Notes: generated by a model not told the origin, from the sequence alone. DNA of 64,000 nucleotides from Collimonas sp. OK307 (GCF_900113705.1 NZ_FOQI01000001.1:744001-808000), one strand, 5' to 3'; shown: positions 10,148 through 19,677, counted from the stretch's first letter. Numbers and translations: made by a program.

Positions 10148-10163
10148 AGCAATCGCCATGCCA
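10148..10163 (-). promoter_or_regulatory. Sigma-54 (-24/-12) promoter for the aldehyde dehydrogenase operon
   Basis: The minus strand reads TGGCATG-GCGA-TTGCT, matching the consensus TGGCAC/T-G-N4-TTGC with correct spacing. It would start transcription about 77 bases before the aldehyde dehydrogenase start. A partial copy (TGGCATGGCAATTTT) precedes it. Further upstream, GAACA (10272-10276) and TGTTC (10291-10295) form an inverted repeat, and another GAACAC occurs at 10233. These are candidate activator sites. Confidence 0.7.
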
Positions 10164-10333
10164 GCCGCTAAAATTGCCATGCCACAGAGGGAAAGCGCCG
10201 GTTAAAGGATAAGAACCCGACAGCTGCAAAATGAACACTCCGACTGACCAGGTTGAAACTGTCATATTTTTGAACACTCGCTGAATCGACTGTTCCAAAT
10301 TGTTTAAACGTGTTGCTCCGGAACTTATGACAA

Positions 10334-10366
10334 GCGCAGCCGGAATAGTTAATTTTCCGGCTGCGC
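10334..10366 (-). terminator. Strong hairpin downstream of the porin gene
   Basis: A perfect 12-bp stem, GCGCAGCCGGAA (10334-10345) and TTCCGGCTGCGC (10355-10366), with a 9-base loop, 50 bases beyond the porin stop. The following minus-strand bases are only weakly T-rich, so it may be a Rho-independent terminator of moderate strength. Confidence 0.6.
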
Positions 10367-10415
10367 CCTCTGCTATCAAGATCGGGAAACACCAATTCGA
10401 GATAGCGCCGGCATA

Positions 10416-11555
10416 TCAAAATGAATGTTTGATACCCAGTTGCACAGCGGTGGTTGTTTTTCCTGCGCTGGCGAGAAAAGCGTTGTCGTTGGCAACGCCA
10501 AAGGCCGCGCCGGAGGTGTAGCCGTTCCCGGCATTGACGCCCGAGACCAGCGCGTAAAGGGTGGTACGCTTGGACAATGCATAGTCATCGCTGAGTATCC
10601 ATGTCCTGGAAGTATCGCTGACGCCGATCTTGTTGGTGGAGTAGTAATAAGCCAGCGTCGCAGTGTTGCTTGGCGATGTCCGATAATTCAAACCCGCGCC
10701 ATAAACACGGTATTGCGCCAGGCTGGAACCCGATGCGGGATCGCTGTTCTTGTTGTTCAGGTAGTTTGCTGTCAACGTTGCATCGCCTATCGAGTACGCT
10801 GCACCGACGCTGTATTTCCTGGTTTGTATGCCGCTGCCGCCGATCAGGCCGGCTGGTTGCCCCCGATCGGATTGATAGGCGGCCGACAGCGTGACCGGGC
10901 CGGTATACGTTGCACCCAGCGCAATGACACTGTTCGCCGAGTTATTACCGGCAACTTCACCCAGACTGTACGAACCGCTCAAATTGACATCGGCAATTTT
11001 TGTACTGAGGCTGATCGCATTTGCGACAAAAACATCAATCACCGCATTCGAATTGGCGGGGGCAATTGCGGTACCGGCATTCAAGGGATTCTGCGTTAGC
11101 GCCCATGAAATCAAACCGGAAAAAGTCTCTTTCAAGCCACGCGGATCGGTGGCGGCAAATGCCAGCACCGCAGGTGAATATTGCTTACCCAATGTTACTG
11201 TGCCGTAGCTGTTGGAAAGACCGACATTGGCTTGGCGACCGAACAAACCGCCCCATTGATTGCCTGCACCGGAATTCGAAAAGAAATGGCCTTCAAGATC
11301 GAAATTGGCCTTCAATCCCCCGCCCAGGTCTTCTGAACCCTTGAATCCAAAGATACTAGGACTGACACCACCCGAGCTGAGTGCGAAAACGCTTCCGGTA
11401 CCGCCAGACGACGTTTTCTGCTTATTGACAGCTACAATTCCTGCATCGACCACACCGTAGATAGTCACCGACGATTGTGCCTGCGCCGTACCAGCTGCGG
11501 CTGCGGCGCCGAACACCATGAACGTGCATAGCGATTTATTCAGTATTTTTCCCAC
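10416..11555 (-). CDS. Gram-negative general porin
   Basis: A 379-residue outer-membrane trimeric porin of the betaproteobacterial OmpC-like family. It has a signal peptide (cleaved after AQA), the N-terminal strand SSVTIYGVVDAGIVAVN, FGFKGSEDLGGGLKANFDLEG, the repeated LSKRTTLYALVS near the end and a terminal phenylalanine (IKHSF) needed for BAM recognition. The start codon is GTG with an AAAGGAGA ribosome site. It probably lets small solutes, perhaps alcohols, into the periplasm; substrate preference cannot be read from sequence. Confidence 0.93.
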   Translation of the reverse strand: MGKILNKSLCTFMVFGAAAAAGTAQAQSSVTIYGVVDAGIVAVNKQKTSSGGTGSVFALSSGGVSPSIFGFKGSEDLGGGLKANFDLEGHFFSNSGAGNQWGGLFGRQANVGLSNSYGTVTLGKQYSPAVLAFAATDPRGLKETFSGLISWALTQNPLNAGTAIAPANSNAVIDVFVANAISLSTKIADVNLSGSYSLGEVAGNNSANSVIALGATYTGPVTLSAAYQSDRGQPAGLIGGSGIQTRKYSVGAAYSIGDATLTANYLNNKNSDPASGSSLAQYRVYGAGLNYRTSPSNTATLAYYYSTNKIGVSDTSRTWILSDDYALSKRTTLYALVSGVNAGNGYTSGAAFGVANDNAFLASAGKTTTAVQLGIKHSF

Positions 11556-11977
11556 CGAGATCTCCTTTGTATAGTTGATTTTTTCTACGCATCAACATGT
11601 GGATGCAACAGCCAATGGGCAAATTGCATGCCTGTGAGGTTCTCGCGTTGCCATGTCGGGTTTTTCTGGTCGCAACGGCGCTCGCCGCTGCCACCGGAAA
11701 GACGTCGTACTCAGGAATGAAATACCGTGTTTTTTGCCCCCTGATTTCATCCGTCTGACGGCGCGGAACTAGATCCGCAAAGATCTCAGGCGGTAGCGAT
11801 CGGGGGCGATCGCATAGCACATTGCCTGTGTAAATTAGGATCACTTGTGCAACAACCTGTTCAAATTTTGATCGCTCGACTTGTCCCTCCGGGCAAAGCG
11901 CCGCTTGGCAGCCAGGGCGACCGATGGCACGTTAGTTGCTCGCATTTAGCACCTGTCCCAATCAATCAAGGTCATGC
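11556..11977. other. 422-bp intergenic region between divergent porin and NosR-like genes
   Basis: No convincing gene. It contains a 7-bp inverted repeat GCGATCG-gggg-CGATCGC (11796-11813) that could be a regulator site for either divergent gene. Promoter elements could not be assigned with confidence. Confidence 0.5.
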
Positions 11978-14092
11978 ATGCGTAGCTGGATTCCTGGAAT
12001 CTTGATGTTAATCTTGATGCTTATGGCATCCTGTTGGCCATCAGTCAGCCAGGCAGGCGTCATGACGCACGACGAGCTGGTCAAACGCTTTCCACCACCA
12101 ATGATCGTCGGTGAAAAGGACCCGGGCATACCGATTTGGCCGATCTTCAAACAAAATGCCACCGCCAACGAACTGGTTGGCTATGTATTCGAATCCATCG
12201 ACCTGGCACCCATTCCCGGGTTCTCAGGGATACCGATCAATCTGCTGATCGCACTCGATCCCAAGGGTAATTTTCTGGAAGTCGGAGTCATCTCCCATCA
12301 CGAGCCGGTGTTTCTCGATGGGCTAGGTGAAGCCCCGATGTTTCAGTTTGTGAGTCAATACAAGGGATTGTCGTTAAACCAGAACATCAAGATCGGAGCG
12401 CACGACAGCAAGGTTTCGGCTGCAAACGCTTATCTGGATGGCGTCACCAAGGCCACGGCATCGGTGCGCATCATCAATCAGAGCGTGCTCGCCTCGGCCT
12501 TGAAGGTGGCGCGCAAGAAGCTCGGTTTCGCTGAAGGCCGGGATCCGGACCTGATCGCTCGAATCAAAACGGACTTGTTTGAACCACATAGCGTCAAGGA
12601 CTTGATCGACCAGAGATTGATCAAGCACGTGGTACTGCGCAACAAAGACATCGAAAAACAATTCTCCGGCACGCCTGGAGCCGAGCTTGATCCCGCAGCA
12701 ATGCAGCAACCAGATGCGCTCTTCGTCGATCTGTACCTGGCCTATGTTTCCATTCCAGGCATTGGCCGCAATCTTTTGAATCCGGCAAGCTGGAAGAAGC
12801 TAGAGGCCCGCCTGGAACCGGGTGACCACGCTATTCTGATCTTGTCGCAAGGACGCTACGATATCGTCGGCGAAGACTTTGTTCCCGGTTCGGTTCCGGA
12901 GCGCCTGGTGTTAAAGCAAGACAAATTGCCGATTGAAATACGCGACTTGAATCTTGACCTGTCACTAAAAGACAGTGCCGCATTGCCGCATCCAGTGTCG
13001 ATGAAAGTGTTCCGTATCATGAGTCAGTCAGGATTGGATCCATCTCGCCCCCTCGATTTTTCGCTGCCGGTCACCCGCAGCAAGGGCATCATCTATCCGG
13101 AGCGATTCACAAAGGATTTCTCGTTCAGCACCCGGTTGCCATCCCGCTTTTATACCGAGGCAGAAGGCGACAACAAGTCCTGGGTTGGCATCTGGAAAAG
13201 CCGCTGGCACGAACTTGCCGCATTGGTCGTTGCCCTTGCTGTGCTGGCCGTCGCCTTGAGCAGGCAAGAATCCTTGACCGGAAACGACAAGCGTTTCATC
13301 TGGTTCAGACGTGTTTTTTTGTTGTTTACACTATTTTTTGTCGGCTGGTACGCGCAGGGGCAATTGTCGATCGTTAATATCACCGGCTTGATTCAAGCAT
13401 TGCTTGCCGGACGCAATCTCAATTTTTTCCTATACGACCCGATGACGGTCCTGTTATGGGGATTCGTTGCCGTTTCTTTAGTTGTATGGGGGCGTGGCAC
13501 ATTTTGCGGCTGGCTGTGTCCATTCGGCGCACTGCAGGAATTTACCGGCAAGTTGGCGCGCGCCCTGAAGATCCCGCAACTAAAAATCAAAGCGAAAACT
13601 GATGCACGGCTGAAACGCGTCAAATACGTCGTCCTTGCCGGCATAGTGGCCAGCAGCTTTTTCTCAAGCAATATTACCGACGCTTTGATAGAAATCGAAC
13701 CGTTCAAAACCGCGATTACCCTCAATTTCGTGCGTTCATGGCCTTATGTCGCTTACGCCGTAGGTCTACTGCTTGCCAGCACCTTCGTCTACAAGTTCTT
13801 TTGTCGATATCTCTGCCCTTTCGGCGCAGGCCTGGCCGTGCTCGGACGTTTCAGGATGCTCGACTGGATACCTCGGCGCAAGGAATGTGGCAAACCCTGC
13901 CAGACCTGCCGTCACCGGTGCGATTACCAGGCAATAGAAGCCACCGGAAAAATCGACTACCAGGAATGTTTTCAGTGCATGGATTGCGTCGTCATTTATG
14001 CAAGCGATGAAAAATGCGCACCGCTCATCCTGGAAAAGAAAAGGGCCAGATTTATTCCGGTGCAAGCGTTGCCATTGCCGGTCACCGATTAA
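11978..14092 (+). CDS. NosR/NirI-family flavo-iron-sulfur membrane protein
   Basis: A 704-residue inner-membrane protein with a signal/anchor segment, a periplasmic FMN-binding domain, several transmembrane helices (from about residue 410) and two polyferredoxin-like cysteine motifs, CGWLCPFGALQEF and CRYLCPFGAG, followed by a C-terminal Cys-rich ferredoxin region (CGKPCQTCRHRC, CFQCMDC). Thr160 in DGVTKATAS is the likely residue for covalent FMN attachment. NosR moves electrons from quinol across the membrane to nitrous oxide reductase, but no nosZ is present. With the apbE gene 25 bases downstream and PQQ genes around, it may serve another periplasmic electron carrier. I chose the ATG at 11978 over a TTG at 11936. 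Confidence 0.85.
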   Translation: MRSWIPGILMLILMLMASCWPSVSQAGVMTHDELVKRFPPPMIVGEKDPGIPIWPIFKQNATANELVGYVFESIDLAPIPGFSGIPINLLIALDPKGNFLEVGVISHHEPVFLDGLGEAPMFQFVSQYKGLSLNQNIKIGAHDSKVSAANAYLDGVTKATASVRIINQSVLASALKVARKKLGFAEGRDPDLIARIKTDLFEPHSVKDLIDQRLIKHVVLRNKDIEKQFSGTPGAELDPAAMQQPDALFVDLYLAYVSIPGIGRNLLNPASWKKLEARLEPGDHAILILSQGRYDIVGEDFVPGSVPERLVLKQDKLPIEIRDLNLDLSLKDSAALPHPVSMKVFRIMSQSGLDPSRPLDFSLPVTRSKGIIYPERFTKDFSFSTRLPSRFYTEAEGDNKSWVGIWKSRWHELAALVVALAVLAVALSRQESLTGNDKRFIWFRRVFLLFTLFFVGWYAQGQLSIVNITGLIQALLAGRNLNFFLYDPMTVLLWGFVAVSLVVWGRGTFCGWLCPFGALQEFTGKLARALKIPQLKIKAKTDARLKRVKYVVLAGIVASSFFSSNITDALIEIEPFKTAITLNFVRSWPYVAYAVGLLLASTFVYKFFCRYLCPFGAGLAVLGRFRMLDWIPRRKECGKPCQTCRHRCDYQAIEATGKIDYQECFQCMDCVVIYASDEKCAPLILEKKRARFIPVQALPLPVTD

Positions 14093-14117
14093 AGGATTTA
14101 AGAGTTAAGGATTCATC

Positions 14118-15152
14118 ATGCAACGACGCACCTTGATTTCAGCTGCCTTGGGCAGCGCCTTGACAGGCGTCGCCGGTTGGGGCCTTCTCCAGCCACCTCC
14201 ACAGGCAGGCACGATAGTGCGGGGCTGGGAGGCGCAACCGGGAATGCGACTCTATACCGGCGCCGATCTGGCATTCGGCACGACCATCGCCATACAGGTT
14301 CTGCATGACAATCAACGACAAGCAGAGCTGGCGATCCAGGATGGATTTCACGAAGCAAAGAAAATAGATGCGTTGATGAGTATCTACAGCGAATCCAGCC
14401 AGGTGTTCCAGTTAAATCGAGACGGCAGGCTATGCCAGCCCGATCCGCATCTGTTACGCGTGCTGCAGGAAACCGTGCGTCTGTCGACATTGAGCGGCGG
14501 CGCCTTCGACATCACGGTGCAACCGCTTTGGCTGCAATTCACCAAGGCCGCTGCAATGAACACCTTGCCGTCGCCCGCCGCAATAAGAAGCGCCAAGGCA
14601 CTCGTCAACTGGCGGAATCTAAGCATCGACCGGCACGAAGTGCGCCTGCACAAACCGGGAATGTCCATCACCTTGAATGGCGTGGCGCAAGGTTATGCTG
14701 TCGATCTCGCACTCGCAGCAGTGCGACAGCGAGGAATCAGGCATGCGCTGCTAGATACCGGCGAATTCATCTCTTCCGGGAATAAAGCACCTTCTCACGA
14801 CTGGATGGTCGGTGTGCAAGATCCCCGGCGCGACGATGTGTTAACCGCGGTGCTGAAAATGGACGGTCGCAGCGTAGCGACTTCGGGCGATTACGAAACG
14901 ATATTTACTCCGGATTTCGTCCACAACCACATCTTCGATCCGGCCACCGGCGATTCCCCGTTGGAACTGGCAAGCGTCACCGTCGCCGCGCCGACAGGAC
15001 TGCAGGCAGATGGATTGTCGACGGCGCTGTTTGTCATGGGCTCAGCTAAGGCAATGTCCATCGCCGCACAGCTCGATAATGTCGATGTCTTGCTGGTCGA
15101 TAAACGAGGAAAGACCTGGATGACGCCAGGCTTGCGTACAACTCCGGCGTAA
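14118..15152 (+). CDS. apbE: FAD:protein FMN transferase (ApbE family)
   Basis: A 344-residue ApbE-type flavinyltransferase. It attaches FMN from FAD to a threonine in target proteins in the periplasm. The N terminus (MQRRTLISAALG) looks like a twin-arginine or lipoprotein-type export signal. Family motifs seen are GGAFDITVQPL, SITLNGVAQGYAVDLA, LDTGEFISSG (usual form DxGG) and HNHIFDPATGDSP with its magnesium-binding Asp. It follows the NosR-like gene closely, and that protein is the obvious flavinylation substrate. Confidence 0.9.
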   Translation: MQRRTLISAALGSALTGVAGWGLLQPPPQAGTIVRGWEAQPGMRLYTGADLAFGTTIAIQVLHDNQRQAELAIQDGFHEAKKIDALMSIYSESSQVFQLNRDGRLCQPDPHLLRVLQETVRLSTLSGGAFDITVQPLWLQFTKAAAMNTLPSPAAIRSAKALVNWRNLSIDRHEVRLHKPGMSITLNGVAQGYAVDLALAAVRQRGIRHALLDTGEFISSGNKAPSHDWMVGVQDPRRDDVLTAVLKMDGRSVATSGDYETIFTPDFVHNHIFDPATGDSPLELASVTVAAPTGLQADGLSTALFVMGSAKAMSIAAQLDNVDVLLVDKRGKTWMTPGLRTTPA

Positions 15153-15173
15153 ACGCCGCGCCGCCACTACCGA

Positions 15174-15722
15174 TCAGGGAAGCATGCGGCCGAATATCCG
15201 GTCGCGGTCGATCAGCACATGTTTGCATGCGGCCAGCACATGAATCGCGATCAGCGCGATAAATGGGATAGCGATCAACTGATGATAGGTCATGAAAAAC
15301 TCGCGCAAATGCTTGTCTTCCCAAGCCAAGTTCGGCAACGCCACGCCGAAAACCTTGATGCCATATTTATTGAAAGAAGATGACAGATAGCCAGTCGCCG
15401 GCTGTAGCAACATGCAAAAATAGAGCAAGCCATGACTCCATTGCGCTGCCCTTGCCATAGGACGCGAAGTACCTCTCGGCAGTGGCGGCGGCCGGTGTGC
15501 AAGGCGCCACCCCAGCCGCAGCAAAATCAACGCACCGGCGAGCACACCCAAGGATTTGTGCAAATTAAAATACGCAGCCCTGCCGGGAATACCCTTTGGA
15601 ATATCCACCATGTAATAGCCAAGGCACAGCATACCGATGATCAGCAAGGCAATTACCCAGTGCAAACCGATCGCCGGCAACGTATAACGCGCTTTATCAA
15701 CGGTGACAGGCAGCGCGCTCAT
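15174..15722 (-). CDS. Cytochrome b561 family protein
   Basis: A 182-residue four-helix di-haem b membrane protein. Haem-ligand histidines appear in GLHWVIALL, NLHKSLGV, WSHGLLYF and IAIHVLAACKHV, in the family order. It would transfer electrons between the quinol pool and a periplasmic partner. The start ATG at 15722 overlaps the stop of the upstream beta-propeller gene (ATGA), so the two are translationally coupled. A further upstream start at 15740 is possible but would overlap more. Confidence 0.88.
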   Translation of the reverse strand: MSALPVTVDKARYTLPAIGLHWVIALLIIGMLCLGYYMVDIPKGIPGRAAYFNLHKSLGVLAGALILLRLGWRLAHRPPPLPRGTSRPMARAAQWSHGLLYFCMLLQPATGYLSSSFNKYGIKVFGVALPNLAWEDKHLREFFMTYHQLIAIPFIALIAIHVLAACKHVLIDRDRIFGRMLP

Positions 15723-16717
15723 CTGATTGCCACCCCCCACGGCAACTCTCCGACCGCTATTTCCTTGCTGACGGTATTGCTTGCCGTATCGATGACAGAC
15801 ACTGAATTGGAGCGGCCATTGGCTACATACAGCTTCTTGCCGTCAGGCGTAATCGCCATGTTCCATGGACGCTTCCCGACCGGAATGGTTGCAATGACCG
15901 TATTACTCTTTGCGTCAATCACCGACACCGTGCCATCCTTCCCGTTCGAAATATAGACGCGGCCGCCATCTGGCGACATCGTTACCCCGTTCGAAAAATT
16001 GCCCGGCTTGATTTCCGCCACCACCTTTTGCGTAGCCACATCGACCGCGTACACCATACTGGCCATTTCCGCCGCGATGTAAGCCTGGCTGCCGTCCGGG
16101 CTAAAAGCGACGCCACGCGGGCGCAACCCAAGCTTGACCGATGCGACTTGCCGGCGTCTCGCTACATCGACGATATCCACTGAATCTGCCTCTTCAGCAC
16201 TGACATATAGCCATTTTCCGTCCGGACTAAAGGTCGCGTGCTCCGGATTCTTGCCCTCGGTCTTGACGCTGAACACTTTTTTGTTTGTGGCGGTGGAAAT
16301 GAAACTGACCGAGTTCGTGATTTCACTGACCGCGGCAACCCAATCCCCTGCACGCGAAATATCGACGCCCTCGGGCGACTCGCCCAAGGAAATCGAGCCG
16401 ATCTGCTCTCTTTTTTTCAGATCGATAACCAGCAAGGCGCTAGCCGGCTGGTCACTGACGTACAAGGTATTGCCATCGCTGCTGATCGCCACGCCGCGCG
16501 GTTTGGTGCCGGCCTTGATTTGTCCTACGACGCTGTCGCTGGCACAATCAATGATCGAAATCGTGCCCGATTTCTCATTCGGGACATAGGCAAACGGCAG
16601 CGCGCCCGACGTACACGGCATCAATAGCGCAGACAATGCCCCGGCCACGGCCATTCGTTTAGCAAGGCCGGCAAATGACGACGTCACGAAGACATGTTGA
16701 AAGTAGTTATTCTTCAT
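15719..16717 (-). CDS. PQQ-associated YVTN beta-propeller protein
   Basis: A 332-residue exported seven-bladed propeller. After a signal peptide (cleaved near SGA) it carries repeated blades of the form YVPNEKSGTISIID, LYVSDQPASALLVIDL and VYISNGKDGTVSVIDAKSNTVIATIPVG. It resembles the PQQ-dependent catabolism-associated propeller group (TIGR03866 type), whose genes lie beside quinoprotein alcohol dehydrogenases. The biochemical role is unknown. I used the ATG at 16717 (AGGT ribosome site) because the frame upstream does not look coding. It is coupled to the cytochrome b561 gene. Confidence 0.85.
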   Translation of the reverse strand: MKNNYFQHVFVTSSFAGLAKRMAVAGALSALLMPCTSGALPFAYVPNEKSGTISIIDCASDSVVGQIKAGTKPRGVAISSDGNTLYVSDQPASALLVIDLKKREQIGSISLGESPEGVDISRAGDWVAAVSEITNSVSFISTATNKKVFSVKTEGKNPEHATFSPDGKWLYVSAEEADSVDIVDVARRRQVASVKLGLRPRGVAFSPDGSQAYIAAEMASMVYAVDVATQKVVAEIKPGNFSNGVTMSPDGGRVYISNGKDGTVSVIDAKSNTVIATIPVGKRPWNMAITPDGKKLYVANGRSNSVSVIDTASNTVSKEIAVGELPWGVAIR

Positions 16718-17190
16718 AATGCAGGTACCTATCGGAAATGGTTGATCGGGATGCGATGGTGTCCATGAATTCCACGATTCATATGACGCAATATGCATGC
16801 CAAACATTTCGGCATAGGAGCCAGCCGCTAGTATTTGATTGATGCCTCACATATAGCCGGAGGAGATATGGAAGTGTTTCAATTTCAAACAGCGAGTTGA
16901 TGCAAATTGGAACAATTGTCCGAATCGTGCGCCGATCATCAGGCACTTCGCCCGACGACAGCTAACGGCAACCACGGTTTTTTTGTAATTTGAAAAATCA
17001 CCCCTTCAGGCTTGGCGATTAATCTGCAAGTCTCTATTTCAAGTCCAGCCCCTACCCCGCTTTTTGCTCATCCATTGCATGTTCTTGCGACATTCAGCCG
17101 GGATGGCTGCCTCGTCAAATTATTTCCAAAATACAACTTTTAATCGGCTTCGCGAATAAATCGTTTTTGTGGACTATTTTTAAAATCAAG
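16718..17190. other. AT-rich intergenic region without a gene
   Basis: About 630 bases separate the beta-propeller gene from the next operon. I see no gene. A short inverted repeat AATTG-gaa-CAATT (16915-16927) is the only structure before the operator described at 17191. Confidence 0.5.
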
Positions 17191-17209
17191 TGGTATAGTG
17201 ATTATACCA
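17191..17209. promoter_or_regulatory. 19-bp operator and promoter of the apionate operon
   Basis: TGGTATA-gtgat-TATACCA is a perfect 7-bp inverted repeat typical of FadR/FCD-type GntR operators. A related degenerate site lies in front of the local GntR gene (22335-22353). A possible promoter, TGGACT (17170-17175) then 18 bases then TATAGT (17194-17199), puts the -10 inside the operator, so binding would repress. Confidence 0.7.
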
Positions 17210-17351
17210 GTTGCGTTTTCCACGAATTGACGTGGGCTCGCGTACTGGATTCAAAAACCGAACCGTCAGAAGAGCTTCTTAAAGCCCCCCGGCGAAATGA
17301 TGTTTATTGTTGACATGGCAACAGCCTTGTTCAATCAACTCAGGAGACAGT

Positions 17352-18698
17352 ATGGAGACCGCAGTTAGCGCCGTTGAAAAATCGGCTATCAGGAAGGTAG
17401 CGTTTCGACTCGTACCTTTCGTCGCACTAATGTTTTTTATCAATTTCCTGGATCGAACCGCTATTTCCTTTGCCGGGCCGAACGGCATGAGCAAGGATCT
17501 CGGCCTTACCGCGGCACAGTTCGGTTTTGCCGCAGGCGTGTTTTTCATCGGTTACGTCTTGCTGGAAATCCCCAGTAATCTCGCACTGCATAAATATGGC
17601 GCCCGGCGCTGGCTGGCCCGGATCATGGTGACCTGGGGCATCGTCGCGCTGCTGTTTACCTGGGTCAGCAGCGTCGAAGGTTTGTACACATTACGATTCC
17701 TGCTGGGCGTGGCGGAAGCAGGTTTCTTCCCGGGCGCGATCCTGTTTCTGAGCATGTGGGTGCCAGCCAAGCATCGCAGCCATATCCTGGCGTTGTTCTA
17801 TCTTGCGCAGCCGCTGACTATCGTCATCGGCGCGCCGGTTGCCGGGATGCTGATCGAAGCACACGGTACATTCGGCCTGGAAGGCTGGCGTGTCATGTTT
17901 GCCGGCGTCGCTTTACCTGCGATCGCGGTCGGCGTCATCGCCTGGTTCTACCTGGCCGACAAGCCGGCCGACGCCAAATGGCTCAGTGAAGCCGAGCGTA
18001 CCTGGCTCACGACAGCACTGGCTGCCGAGGCGCGTACCAAGCGTACCAGCCACGTCTCGGACGTGAAGAAGGCACTCACCAACGGCCGCGTCTGGCTGCT
18101 GGCGCTGGTCTACTTCGGACTGATTTACGGCCTGTATGCGCTGGCTTTTTTCCTGCCGACGATCATCGGCGGTTTTGAAAGCCAGTTCGGCACCAAATTC
18201 AACGTGCTGCAAAAAGGCCTGATCACTGCCATCCCTTATTTGCCAGCCGCGGTCGCGCTGTTCCTGTGGAGCCGTGACGCCACCCGCCGTGGCGCACGCA
18301 GCTGGCACGTCGGTATTCCTGCCTTGCTGGGCGCCGTCAGTATTCCGCTGGCGCTCTATATGAGCACACCGGCAGCGACGGTTGCCGTGATCACGATTAC
18401 GGCTTGCGCCATCTTCTCTGCGTTGCCGACTTTCTGGTCGATTCCGGCGCGGTTCCTGTCCGGCGCTGCCGCTGCGGCAGGCATTGCACTGATCAACACG
18501 GTCGGCAACGCCGCCGGCTTCATCGCGCCGTTTGTCACCGGCGCGATCAAAGACGCGACTGGTTCCTATCAAGTCCCGATGTTCGTGGTCGGCGGACTGA
18601 TGTTGCTGTCGTCGCTGGTGATCTTTGCCATCGGCGCCGGCACCCGGCAGGAGAGCGCCTTGTCGGCCGACATGAGAGGCAAGGTCATTGCCGACTGA
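17352..18698 (+). CDS. MFS transporter, anion:cation symporter family
   Basis: A 448-residue, 12-helix major facilitator of the ACS family, which takes up sugar acids and aromatic acids with protons. It has the FINFLDRTAISFAG segment of helix 1 and VAEAGFFPGAILFLSMW of helix 5. The start METAVSAV has an AGGAGA ribosome site; an upstream in-frame TTG at 17307 is less likely. As first gene of the operon with the oxidoisomerase, RuBisCO-like and kinase genes, it probably imports D-apionate or a similar branched sugar acid. Confidence 0.88.
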   Translation: METAVSAVEKSAIRKVAFRLVPFVALMFFINFLDRTAISFAGPNGMSKDLGLTAAQFGFAAGVFFIGYVLLEIPSNLALHKYGARRWLARIMVTWGIVALLFTWVSSVEGLYTLRFLLGVAEAGFFPGAILFLSMWVPAKHRSHILALFYLAQPLTIVIGAPVAGMLIEAHGTFGLEGWRVMFAGVALPAIAVGVIAWFYLADKPADAKWLSEAERTWLTTALAAEARTKRTSHVSDVKKALTNGRVWLLALVYFGLIYGLYALAFFLPTIIGGFESQFGTKFNVLQKGLITAIPYLPAAVALFLWSRDATRRGARSWHVGIPALLGAVSIPLALYMSTPAATVAVITITACAIFSALPTFWSIPARFLSGAAAAAGIALINTVGNAAGFIAPFVTGAIKDATGSYQVPMFVVGGLMLLSSLVIFAIGAGTRQESALSADMRGKVIAD

Positions 18699-18754
18699 AA
18701 TACTTGTGCAAGTGATGAAAGCATCGTTTTAACTGGTTTAAATGGAGAAAGATC

Positions 18755-19585
18755 ATGAAAGAAAAAATCGCGTTATTTGGCGCCGGCGGCAAAATGGGTG
18801 TGCGTCTGGCAAAGAATTTGCAGAAATCAGACTACCGTGTGGCGCACGTCGAAGTGAGCCGGGTCGGACAACAGCGGCTCAAAGATGAGCTGGGAGTGGA
18901 ATGCATGGGCACCGATGCTGCGCTGGATAACGTCGACGTTGTGATCCTGGCCGTGCCGGATACGATGATCGGCAAGATCGCCGCTGAAATAGCGCCGAAA
19001 CTGCAGCCAGGCACCATGGTCATGACGCTGGATGCCGCTGCTCCTTTCGCCGGTCATCTGCCTGAACGTCCAGACCTGGTCTACTTTGTGGCCCACCCTT
19101 GCCACCCGCCGATCTACAACGACGAAGAAACCAAAGAAGCGCGCCGCGATTTCTTCGGCGGCGGCGCTGCCAAACAGTCAATCACCAGTGCCCTGATGCA
19201 GGGCCCGGACTCGGCCTTTGACCTTGGCGAGGACATTGCCAAGGTGATTTATGCGCCGATCTTGCGCTCCTATCGCCTGACGGTGGAGCAGATGGCGCTG
19301 CTGGAGCCGGGCCTGTCGGAAACGGTCTGCGCTACTTTGCTGTACGTGATGCGCGAGGCGATGGATGAAACTGTCCGCCGCGGTGTGCCGAAGGAAGCTG
19401 CACGCGACTTCCTCCTAGGGCACATGAACATTCTCGGCGCGGTGATTTTCAACGAAATCCCCGGTGCTTTCTCGGATGCCTGCAACAAGGCGATTCAGTT
19501 CGGCAAGCCGCGCCTGATGCGCGACGACTGGCTAAAGGTATTCGATCATGAAGAGATCGCCGAAAGCATTCGCCGCATCACCTGA
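18755..19585 (+). CDS. apnO: D-apionate oxidoisomerase-like NAD-dependent dehydrogenase
   Basis: A 276-residue protein with an N-terminal Rossmann fold (FGAGGKMGVRLAKNL, residues 8-22) and an all-helical C-terminal domain of the 6-phosphogluconate dehydrogenase superfamily. In the described D-apionate pathway, ApnO of this architecture oxidises and isomerises D-apionate to 3-oxo-isoapionate with NAD. The assignment rests on the combination with an RuBisCO-like protein and a DUF1537 kinase next door; sequence alone would only say dehydrogenase. It has a GGAGA ribosome site. Confidence 0.75.
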   Translation: MKEKIALFGAGGKMGVRLAKNLQKSDYRVAHVEVSRVGQQRLKDELGVECMGTDAALDNVDVVILAVPDTMIGKIAAEIAPKLQPGTMVMTLDAAAPFAGHLPERPDLVYFVAHPCHPPIYNDEETKEARRDFFGGGAAKQSITSALMQGPDSAFDLGEDIAKVIYAPILRSYRLTVEQMALLEPGLSETVCATLLYVMREAMDETVRRGVPKEAARDFLLGHMNILGAVIFNEIPGAFSDACNKAIQFGKPRLMRDDWLKVFDHEEIAESIRRIT

Positions 19586-19620
19586 TCAAGTGATCAACCG
19601 AGCGGCATATTGCAAATGAT

Positions 19621-19645
19621 GGCCATGATGAACTTTGTCATGGCC
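19621..19645 (+). other. Hairpin before the RuBisCO-like gene
   Basis: GGCCATGA (19621-19628) and TCATGGCC (19638-19645) form a perfect 8-bp stem with a 9-base loop. It lies between the dehydrogenase and RuBisCO-like genes, so it may tune message stability or partial termination. Confidence 0.5.
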
Positions 19646-19677
19646 TCATGAGAAAAGTCTTTTTAGCGAGCATATCC

